Source: an uncultured Planctomycetaceae bacterium
GTDB lineage: Bacteria > Planctomycetota > Planctomycetia > Planctomycetales > Planctomycetaceae
Direction: 5' to 3'
Length of the DNA: 5,189 nucleotides
NCBI GenBank assembly: GCA_903898975.1
Contig: CAIUHT010000312.1
Location: forward strand, 1 to 5,189
The notes beneath the pieces are model-generated. The model did no database searches. It had not been told where the DNA came from and saw nothing but the letters and a program-made list of their open reading frames with translations. Each line of letters opens with the position of its first letter. The first letter of the stretch is position 1. Below are positions 1 through 5,189 of this stretch, piece after piece. The position numbers and the translations under genes are program-made.

Positions 1-371
1 GTCCCCCCCGTCGCGATGCACATCCCCGAACCACTGACACCATCTTCACTGTAGATGTCCAGCACCAGGGCCAGGCTGTCGGCAATGCCCGCGTATCCCA
101 CGCCGCCCCCCGCGGCACCGACCGAGGAGGTGCCCGACGCGCTGTTCTGGAACACCAGGGCCACGCCATCGGCCCCATTGGCCTGCCCCGTGTAGGTGAA
201 GCTGACCGCGAACGGCTGATTCACCGGAAACGGAGTGTCGTACCACCACGCGTTGGCGGTGTTTCCGACGCCAGACTGGGTGAGGGTCATCACGTCATCG
301 GCGATGGTCGGGGTGAACGCACCATTCGAGGCGCTGGTCCAGTTGGTTCCGATCTGATTGAACCCCGAGAT
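1..371 (-). other. L-type lectin-like domain 3, N-terminal part
   Basis: Residues 1607-1729, cut by the window edge. It begins ISGFNQIGTNWTSASNG, then AWWYDTPFPV, FAVSFTYTG, ADGVALVFQNS, GYAGIADSLALVLDIYSEDG. These follow the same order and spacing as domain 2. The A-D-G sugar-site motif is intact here (Asp1674), unlike domain 2. The putative metal ligand Asp1711 is kept, but the Asn at +4 is Glu1715. The only cysteine I find in the frame is near the end (MCIATGG). The N-terminal half is seen here and the C-terminal half in domain 1, so no single copy shows every canonical residue. Confidence 0.8.
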
Positions 372-3300
372 GACCTGGTTCGCCGGGAAACCGAGGGAGA
401 TTGTGAAGGTTCCACCCGTCGCGTCGTTCGCGTACAGCGACACGGAGGCGGGGGTGGCGGTTCCAACGCTTCCCGTTCCACCGGTGAGGGACGCGTCGTC
501 GAGCGTGATCGACGGCAGAGCCCCCGTCACAACCCACGGGTCCCCCGTGGTTCCCGCGCCGGTCACAGTCAGGCCACTCACCAGGCTGGTCCCGTCAGAA
601 TTGGTGAGGGTGTTGAGAGCCGTGGCGATGTCGGTGGGGGTGCTGTTGAAGGCCAGCGGCGCGGTCGTCGCGGACTGGCCCAGGGCATTGGTCACCGTGA
701 GGGTGAAGGTCCCCCCCGTGGCGGTGGTCGAGAGATTGACCGAACCCTGGGAAACTCCCTGCAGCACGAGCTCGACCCCCGAGAGTGCCGGAGCCGAGAA
801 CAAGTTCACGATTCCCTGCCCGGTCACCGTCCAGGCGGAGGTTCCCGTCTGCGTGACCGTCAACCCGCTGACCAGGGTTGTGCCGTCGGGGTTGGTCAGC
901 TGATTGAGGGCCGCGGCGATCTGGCTGGCCGTGCTGTTCCAGGCGAGCGGGGTGGTGGTGGCCGATTGCCCGAGGAAATTGGTGAGGGTGAGGGCGAAGT
1001 CCCCCGAACTGGCGGTGGTCGAGAACGAGATCGTTCCCGGGATCAGCGTTTCGACATTCAGGGTCTGGTTGAGTTGCGACGGCCCCATGCTCAGCGAGGT
1101 GAGGCCCAGTCCGGAGACGATCCACGCGTCGTTGGGAGTCCCCGCACCAGTTACAGTGACAGTCTGCAGACCGGCGAGCGAGAGTTGATTGATCGCCGCG
1201 GCGACCTGGCTGGCGGTGCTGTTGTAGGGGAGGGCCGCCGTGGTGGCCGAGGCCCCCGTGAAACTCCCCACCTGCAGGGTGAAGGTGCCGCCGGTGGCAT
1301 TCGTAAAAAAGGGAATTTCGCCCGGATCCAGAGGTTCGGCGGTGAAGCTGATCAGATCCGAGCCATTGATCTCGATGTCGAACAATCCACCCGTGATGAT
1401 CCAGGGGTTGGCCGCGGTACCCGTGCCGGTCACCGTGAAGGTGTTGCCCAGCAGGTTGGGGAGCGCATTGAGAGCCGACTCGATCTGTGCGGCCGTGCTG
1501 TTGTAGGCCAGTGCCGTGGTGGTGGCGACCACACTGGTCGCCGAATTCGTCACCTCGAGGGTGAAGGTTCCCCCGGTGGCGGTGGTCGAGATGGTTGTCA
1601 CTAACTCGTTTTGGATCGTGAGGTTGGGATTCGAGAGTGTCGAAGTGCCAATACTCAAGGCCAAATATGAGTCCCCGGACATGACCCAGGGGGAAGCGGA
1701 GGTCCCGTCGCCCGAGACGCCGACCCCGCTGGCAGCGGGGACGGCGAGAGCCTGAAGAGACGACTGGATTTGGATGGCCGAACTGTTGTAGGCCAATGCC
1801 GGTGTGGTGGCCGTCTCGCCGCCATTGTCGAGCGTGAGCGTGAAGAGGCCACCACCGGCGCTGACGTAGAAGGGGCTTGACAGCGTGGCGGGAGTAATGT
1901 GCAGCGGTTTCGACAAAGTGGAACTGGCCACCATCAGCGACTGCAGGCCCGGACCTGTCACCGACCAGTAGGTGGAGGTTCCCGAAACGACCAGCTGACT
2001 GGCGTTGCTGATGGGAAGCGCGTTCAGGGCCGCCTGAATCTGTGTTGGGGTGCTGTAGGATTGGAGAGTTGAGGTCGTGGCCGACTGCCCCTGGGTGTTG
2101 ATGAGCATCAGGGTATAAGACCCATATTCGGCATAGTTGCTCGCGCTGGCCGAGCCCGTGGGCGTATCGAGCGTGATCGAGCCGCCGGACGAGAAGATGG
2201 TGTAGGCGTTACTAGATTGGTTCGTGATCACCCAGGGATTGGCCTGTGTCCCCGCCCCGGTGACGGTGAAGCCACTGGCACCGGTGACGGACAGTGCCTG
2301 CAGCGCGGCTTGGATCTGGCTGGCGGTGCTGTTGCCTGCCAGGATGCCGGTGGTGTAGTCGGACGATTCCTCCGTACTCACTTGCAGTGTGAAGGATTCC
2401 CCGGAGGCATTCGTCCAGAACGAAGAAGACCATGTTGGCGGCCCGGTAAAGCTGATGCTGCTGAGTTGTGACGAGGTGCCGGACAGCCTGGCAACCGACC
2501 CTCCCGAGACGATCCAGGGAGCCCCAGCCGTTCCTTCGCCGATGACAGACAGGTCAGAGGCTCCCTGGATGGGCAGGCCGCGGATGACGTGTTGGAGCGC
2601 CTCGCTGGTGATGTTGTAGGCCAGCCACTGCGTGGTAGCCGACTCGCCCTGGATATTCGTCACCGTGAGGGTGAAGGACCCTCCGGTCGCCGTGGTATAG
2701 AACTCGACGGGCCCCGCCGACAGCGGTCCAATACTCAAACCAGTGGTGAGTTGCGATGCATTCGCGGTCACGCCCGCGAGGCTCAGACCCGAGACCACCC
2801 AGGGATTGGCTTCAGTCCCGACGCCACTGACGCCGAGGGCCCCCGCTCCCAAGATCGCCAGGGAGTTGACCGCGGCCTGGATCTGGCTGGCGGTGCTGTT
2901 GTACGGCAGCGCCGCCGTGGTGGCCGATTGTCCCACGACATTCGTGACCGTCAGAGTGAACGTCCCCCCGGTGGCGTTGGTCCAGAAGGAGTCACTCCCC
3001 ACCTGCTGGGGTTCCACCGTCAGCCCGCCCCCCGCCAGCGGTGTCGCCAGCGGGGCGACACCCGTGGCGGTCATGCTGGCCATGGCGTTTCCAGAAACGA
3101 TCCACGGATTGGCCTGTGTGCCGGCGCCGGTCACACGCAGCCCCGTGATGAATGGCGTGCCATCGGAATTCAGCAGGCCCCTGAGGGCCCCCTGGATCTG
3201 GCTGGAAGTGCTGTTCCAGGGCAGCGGCACGGTCGCCGTCTGCCCGGCCGCGTTGACCACGCTGAGCAGAAAGTCCCCCGCGGTCGCATTGGTCCACCAC

Positions 3301-5189
3301 GAGAACGTGCCCGGCGTCGCCGCACCGGCTCCGGCGGAACCCCCCGTGAGGCCCCCCGTGGCGAACTGCAGGTTGGAGATCAGCTGTCCCGACATTACCC
3401 AGGGATTGGCCTGGGTCCCCGTGCCGGTGACGGTCACCTGCGCGCTCCCCAGCAGGTTCCCACCGCTGGGGTTGGTGAGCGCATTGATGGCGGCCGCGAT
3501 TTCACTGGCGGTGCTGTCGTAATCGAGCGCGGTGGTGGTGGCGGTCTGCCCCAGTGTGTTGGTCACCGCGATGTAGAACACCCCGGCGGTCGCCGACGTC
3601 CAGAACGGAATCGAAGCGGGGGTGAAAGTCGCTCCCTGGATCGCCCCGCCCAGCAGCTGCGACCCCGTGACCGCCAGGTTGCCGGCGGTGAGGGTCGAGT
3701 TGTCGAGGATGTTCCAGTACTGGAGGTAGAGCGAGTTGACCGTGTCCTCGAAGGCGTTGACGGTGGCGGTGGTGCTGGCCTGGATCGCCGCGTCGACCGT
3801 GTCGACCATCTGCTGCAGCTGCGCTCCCGACACTTCATTCATCGGGATGTTCAGGTTGGTCAGGCCGCTGGCGCTCACAATGCTGCCCGCCTGGGCCTGC
3901 AGCGCGACGGTTCCCGTGGGGGAGACAATCGAACCGACCACGAGGTTGCCGGTAGGCGCGACCAGGTTGATGTCCTGTGGCGCGCTGGCTGTGACGCTGC
4001 CGGGGTACGAGTTCCCCAGCCGGGTGATGGGGGTGAGTTGAATTGGCAGCGGAGTCGCGGTGGTCCCGAGGCTCCCCGTGACCGACTGTTGTCCCGCCTG
4101 CAGCGACAGCACATTCCCCTGGATCAGCGAGGAGGACGAGCTGGCGACAATCGACCCCTGGGCCGAAAGCACGACCGGGGCCACCGGGGGGAGGGTGACG
4201 ATCGAGAAGTTCGAGACAGTCTGGTTGGCCCCGTTGGCCGACGTCCCCGCGGTGAACCCGACCCATGCCGAGGTCCCCTGCAACAGCCCCGCCAGGTTGC
4301 TCTGGGTGTATGTTTGGGTGAAGGTCTGGCTGGTGACGGTGTCGGTCAGGGTTTCGATGAGCAGATTGCGGACGGGATCGAACACCAGCGAAACAGCGAT
4401 CGGGTGGCCCGCTTGCAGGTTGACCGCACCGGTCGAGCCCAGCACGGGGATCTCCCCGTCCGTGGCCAACGCCGTCCCATTCCCGGCCCCGATGTCGAGC
4501 AGCAGGGCGAGGCTGTTTTCGATCCCGGCATAGCCCAGGCCGGTCCCCGCGCTCCCCAACGCGGCCAGGCCGGCCGGATCGTTCTGGAAGACGAGGGCGA
4601 TCCCTTCATCCCCCTCGGTGGGACCCGTGTAGGTGAAGTTCACCTGGAACGGACTGGTGACCGGCAGTTGGCTGCCGTACCAGAGCGCGGTGGCCGAGTT
4701 GGCGGTTCCCGCCGTGGTCAGCTGCACGGCGTTGTTCTGAATCTGCGGGACGACGGCCCCCGACGTGGCGACCGAACTCCAGGGAGCCCCGCCGCTGAAC
4801 GCCGCCGACTGCAGCGGTTGGAACTGGAAGTTCGAAATGGTCTGGGTCGCGGTGACGCCGCCCGTCGCTCCGGTGAAGCCCAGGATCGCCGAATTGCCCC
4901 CCACGATCTGCGCCAGGTTCACCGACTGCTGCGTGGTGAAGACATTTCCCGTGACCGAGTCGACCAGGGTGACGTCGAGGAGTTGCGTCTGGGGATTGTA
5001 GACCAGCCCCACCTCGATCGAGTGCCCGGTGTTGAGCCCCACGGGCGAAGCGGACTGGAAGGTGGTTTCCAGGGTGCCGTTGGTCGCCACCTGGAACCCG
5101 GCTCCTCCGGCCCCGTCGTTGCTGTAGATGTCGAGCACCACCCCCAGGCTGTTGGCGATTCCCGCGTAGCCGACACTCCCGCCGGTCGA
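1..5189 (-). CDS. Internal part of a giant lectin- and repeat-containing surface protein (both ends missing)
   Basis: One frame is open across the whole window: 1,729 codons from 5189 downward with no stop, ending with two spare bases at position 1. No start is assigned, because the frame is already open at the edge and the few in-frame ATG codons fall inside domains. The order is lectin (partial), lectin, beta-helix-like and helical linker, eleven repeats of about 95 residues, a repeat fragment, lectin (partial). Synonymous differences between repeat copies that encode the same motif support real coding. The composition is rich in Ser, Thr, Ala, Gly and Asn; I count one Cys, one Lys and about six Arg. 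No transmembrane segment is apparent. The family resemblance is to giant secreted or surface proteins of Planctomycetota, so an adhesin or glycan-binding role is inferred. The signal peptide, sorting signal and true length lie outside the window. Coding status is near certain; function is only a domain-based guess. Confidence 0.94.
372..434 (-). repeat. Opening fragment of a twelfth repeat, joined to lectin domain 3
   Basis: Residues 1586-1606. YANDATGGTFTISLGF reproduces the first strand of the repeat (aromatic-x-N-x-A-T-G-G-T-F-T), but the sequence then runs via PANQV into the start of the lectin-like domain. The GQSATT, YNST, helix and NPW parts are absent. The frame is intact, so this is a domain junction or an old in-frame deletion, not a frameshift. 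Confidence 0.7.
435..734 (-). repeat. Repeat unit 11 (long-loop type)
   Basis: Residues 1486-1585. It contains LSTTATGGTFTLTVTN, GQSATTAPLAFNSTPTDI, the extended loop TNSDGTSLVSGLTVTGAGT and GDPWVVTG. The tail (TLDDASLTGGTGSVGTATPA) leads into a broken twelfth copy. It matches unit 10 closely in protein but uses different synonymous codons at many positions. Confidence 0.88.
735..1025 (-). repeat. Repeat unit 10 (long-loop type)
   Basis: Residues 1389-1485. It contains FSTTASSGDFALTLTN, GQSATTTPLAWNSTASQI and the extended loop TNPDGTTLVSGLTVT, shared almost exactly with unit 11. The closing motif is shortened to TSAWTVTG, two residues shorter than the usual GTxANPW form. Confidence 0.87.
1026..1310 (-). 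repeat. Repeat unit 9 (short loop)
   Basis: Residues 1294-1388. It opens FFTNATGGTFTLQVGS and has GASATTAALPYNSTASQV. The helix AAAINQLSLAGL leads directly to TVTVTGAGT, and the closing motif is NDAWIVSG, with Ala for Pro. The tail carries LTSLSMGPSQLNQTLN. Confidence 0.87.
1311..1592 (-). repeat. Repeat unit 8 (short loop)
   Basis: Residues 1200-1293. It contains ISTTATGGTFTLEVTN, then ATSVVATTTALAYNSTAAQI, with the Gly-Gln of GQSATT replaced. The helix ESALNALPNLLG, TFTVTGTGT and ANPWIITG follow. The tail is comparatively acidic (DIEINGSD, EPLDPGE). Confidence 0.87.
1593..1871 (-). repeat. Repeat unit 7 (short loop)
   Basis: Residues 1107-1199. It contains FYVSAGGGLFTLTLDN, GGETATTPALAYNSSAIQIQ, SGVGVSGDGT and ASPWVMSG. 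Its tail (SYLALSIGTSTLSNPN) is written with noticeably more AT-rich codons than neighbouring units. Confidence 0.85.
1872..2144 (-). repeat. Repeat unit 6 (most divergent, shortest)
   Basis: Residues 1016-1106, 91 residues. The opening aromatic-T-N-A motif is degraded to ASNYAEYGSYTLMLIN, but TQGQSATT and the helix TPTQIQAALNALPI are kept. The Y-N-S-T motif reads QSYSTPT, so its Asn is missing. The NPW motif is reduced to TYWSVTG, retaining only the Trp. The tail holds the only lysine I find in the frame (TLSKPL). Confidence 0.75.
2145..2420 (-). repeat. Repeat unit 5 (short loop, altered second strand)
   Basis: Residues 924-1015. It begins FWTNASGESFTLQVST; the normally well-kept N-x-x-G-Q-S-A-T-T segment is replaced by EESSDYTTGILAGNST. 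The helix STASQIQAALQAL and VTGAGTQANPW return to consensus, ending VVIT-type (VITN) instead of VVSG. Confidence 0.83.
2421..2702 (-). repeat. Repeat unit 4 (short loop, divergent helix)
   Basis: Residues 830-923. It opens FYTTATGGSFTLTVTN and GESATTQWLAYNITS; the helix differs from the others (EALQHVIRGLPIQGA, with His and Arg). The closing motif is GAPWIVSG rather than ANPW. The tail contains SQLSSISFTGPPTWSS. Confidence 0.85.
2703..2987 (-). repeat. Repeat unit 3 (consensus-like, short loop)
   Basis: Residues 735-829. This is one of the copies closest to consensus: FWTNATGGTFTLTVTN, GQSATTAALPYNSTASQI, a short loop after the helix (LAILGAGALGVSG) and ANPWVVSG. The tail carries SQLTTGLSIGPLSAGP. 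Confidence 0.9.
2988..3299 (-). repeat. Repeat unit 2 (long-loop type)
   Basis: Residues 631-734, the longest unit at 104 residues. It contains WWTNATAGDFLLSVVN, GQTATVPLPWNSTSSQIQ, the extended loop LLNSDGTPFITGLRVTGAGT and ANPWIVSG. Two of the few arginines of the protein are here (LRG and LRV). The tail includes two methionines (AMASM) and a Pro/Ala/Gly-rich stretch ending in EPQQVGSD. Confidence 0.87.
3300..3605 (-). repeat. Repeat unit 1 (long-loop type)
   Basis: Residues 529-630. It opens with FWTSATAGVFYIAVTN and has GQTATTTALDYDSTASEI, so Asp replaces the usual Asn of the YNST motif. The helix is followed by an extended loop (TNPSGGNLLGSAQ) before VTVTGTGT, then ANPWVMSG. The tail is unusually long and Gly/Ala-rich (GGLTGGSAGAGAATPGTF), which accounts for the 102-residue length. 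Confidence 0.85.
3705..3845 (-). other. Predicted alpha-helical segment
   Basis: Residues about 449-495, from PMNEVSGAQLQQMVDTVD through AAIQASTTATVNAFEDTV to NSLYLQYWNIL. This is the only long stretch without the beta-type S/T/G/N alternation. It has hydrophobic residues at 3-4 spacing (L, M, V, I, V, F, V, L), few Gly or Pro, and an aromatic cluster (YLQYW) near its end. It probably forms one long helix or a helical pair that separates the lectin/beta-helix section from the repeat stalk. It is not a convincing coiled coil and not hydrophobic enough for a membrane segment. Confidence 0.45.
3864..3995 (-). other. Beta-helix / filamentous-haemagglutinin-like short repeats
   Basis: Residues about 399-442. 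Short strands alternate with Gly/Ser/Asn turns: DINLVAPTGNLVVGSI, then VSPTGTVALQAQAGSIV. This 'I.L.A..G.L..GSI.S..G.V.L.A..GSI' rhythm is typical of right-handed parallel beta-helix adhesins and of large planctomycete surface proteins. An earlier stretch, LSAQGSIVASSSSSLIQGN (residues about 341-359), may be a further rung of the same structure. The assignment rests on pattern only; only two or three rungs are present, so a full beta-helix domain is not demonstrated. Confidence 0.5.
4191..4811 (-). other. L-type lectin-like domain 2, apparently complete
   Basis: Residues 127-333, about 207 residues, close to the 200-250 usual for L-type lectin domains. Landmarks in order: ALWYGSQLPV (168-177), FQVNFTYTG (181-189), EGIALVFQND (195-204), LGYAGIENSLALLLDIG (218-234), a strand pair around IAVSLVFDPVRNLLIETLTD, then AWVGFTAGTS and TVSNFSIVTL at the end. 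The same landmarks recur in domains 1 and 3. Two key places are altered. The usual A-D-G at the sugar site reads D194-E195-G196, and after the putative metal ligand Asp232 the expected Asn at +4 is Gly236, with Asn237 one place late. The domain looks folded but may bind metal and sugar poorly or differently. It follows domain 1 almost without a linker, so the two form a tandem pair. Confidence 0.82.
4812..5189 (-). other. L-type lectin-like domain 1, C-terminal part
   Basis: Residues 1-126. The piece opens with GYAGIANSLGVVLDIYSND, which resembles the metal-site strand of legume/L-type lectins (typically GYGGIxNSLAVEFDTxxN). Asp20 and Asn24 keep the D-x-x-x-N spacing of the calcium ligands in that family, while the usual Glu two residues before the Asp is Val18. 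Downstream are IEVGLVYNPQTQLLDVTLVD (residues about 62-81), matching the paired back-sheet strands, and SAILGFTGATGG followed by TISNFQFQPL, matching the typical C-terminal 'xxGFTAATG...xxIxxFxF' ending. The N-terminal half, including the Asp-Gly sugar-site loop, lies beyond 5189. Glycan binding is inferred from the fold only; a non-lectin concanavalin-A-like domain is the alternative. Confidence 0.78.

Larger units (their letters stand above)
435..3605 (-). repeat. Tandem array of 11 diverged repeats of about 95 residues
   Basis: Eleven units start at 3605, 3299, 2987, 2702, 2420, 2144, 1871, 1592, 1310, 1025 and 734, giving periods of 306, 312, 285, 282, 276, 273, 279, 282, 285, 291 and 300 bases (91-104 residues, always a multiple of three). 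Each unit reads: aromatic-x-T-N/T-A-T-G-G-T-F-T-L-x-V-T-N; G-Q-S-A-T-T-x-x-L-x-Y-N-S-T-A; S-Q-I-Q-A-A-L-N-A-L; V-T-V-T-G-A-G-T; x-N-P-W-V-V-S-G; then a variable tail. The predicted order is two strands, a third short strand, one helix and two strands. The Trp of the NPW motif is present in all eleven copies. The likely role is a stalk or spacer that displays the lectin domains; this is inference from architecture. Confidence 0.9.
3612..4190 (-). other. Linker region between lectin pair and repeat array
   Basis: Residues 334-526, with no full match to either the lectin or the repeat consensus. It starts with a Pro/Val-rich hinge (PPVAPVVLSAQGSIV) and a run of five serines, continues through LQAGQQSVTGSLGTTATPLP, and contains a beta-helix-like segment and a helical segment listed separately. 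The last part (STLTAGNLAVTGSQLLGGAIQGATFTPAS, residues about 498-526, split here as a description of its composition) resembles the variable tail that ends each repeat, so it may be the remnant tail of a repeat lying before the first recognisable copy. No catalytic motif is visible. Confidence 0.55.

Noticed and set aside
711..717. Runs of seven G on the coding strand (also at 3-9) as phase-variation tracts
   Set aside because: They encode the conserved Gly-Gly of the ATGG-type motif in a GC-rich gene and are short; nothing else points to slippage control.
358..903. 181-codon plus-strand ORF, with similar ones at 904-1188, 966-1604 and 4060-4533
   Set aside because: All lie opposite the continuous minus frame, have no recognisable domain or convincing ribosome-binding site, and are low-complexity Val/Pro/Arg-type shadows.
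2743..3522. 259-codon plus-strand ORF
   Set aside because: It is antisense to repeats 1-4 of the giant frame. Its translated motifs recur at the repeat period because it mirrors the repeats, it shows no domain of its own, and stop-free antisense frames are common in GC-rich coding DNA.
435..3605. Possible CRISPR array, because of regular spacing
   Set aside because: The period is about 273-312 bases, units diverge at the DNA level, and all spacings are multiples of three inside an open reading frame, so these are protein repeats.
3831..3845. In-frame ATG at the start of the helical segment as an internal gene start
   Set aside because: The frame is open and domain-bearing upstream of it, and I see no stop, spacer or convincing Shine-Dalgarno sequence before it.
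3835..4266. 143-codon minus-strand ORF, and others at 595-1125 and 2992-3300
   Set aside because: They are in a shifted frame relative to the giant gene (their codon phase does not match 5189). Their His/Arg/Gln/Gly-rich composition is what a shifted reading of the Ser/Thr/Ala-rich protein gives.
1..5189. Frameshifted or pseudogenised giant gene
   Set aside because: Repeat and lectin motifs stay in one frame from edge to edge and all repeat periods are multiples of three, so there is no sign of decay.

Overview
The window lies entirely inside one very large gene on the minus strand. Reading from base 5189 down to base 1 in the frame whose codons begin at 5189, I translated 1,729 consecutive sense codons with no stop; two bases are left over at position 1. 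Neither start nor stop codon is present, so this is an internal slice of a longer gene. Because the frame is open at both ends, any ORF search that requires a start and a stop inside the window misses it, and every shorter ORF that search finds is an out-of-frame or antisense shadow. There is no intergenic DNA, and I see no promoter, terminator, RNA gene, mobile element or CRISPR array.

The product is an extracellular-type, low-complexity, Ser/Thr/Ala/Gly/Asn-rich modular protein. In N-to-C order (high to low coordinates) it holds: the C-terminal part of an L-type (legume-lectin-like) lectin domain (5189-4812); a second, apparently complete lectin-like domain (4811-4191); a linker with a beta-helix-like stretch (about 3995-3864) and a predicted helical stretch (about 3845-3705); a tandem array of 11 diverged repeats of 91-104 residues (3605-435); the opening of a twelfth repeat (434-372); and the N-terminal part of a third lectin-like domain (371-1), cut by the window edge. 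Residue numbers in the entries count from the codon at 5189.

The DNA is visibly GC-rich. High GC, very large secreted-type proteins, L-type lectin domains and repeats with a 'GGTFTL...TTxxLxYNxTAxQIQAALxAL' consensus remind me of giant proteins of Planctomycetota. That assignment is by recollection of the family, not a search, and is moderate confidence. The plausible role is a cell-surface or secreted adhesin: lectin domains that could bind glycans, held apart by a long repeat stalk. Binding partner, export route and anchoring cannot be seen, because both termini lie outside the window.

The most notable points are the unbroken giant frame, the repeat array whose outer copies differ in loop length from the inner ones, near absence of lysine and cysteine, regularly spaced Asn-X-Ser/Thr sites, and different states of the putative metal- and sugar-binding residues in the three lectin domains.
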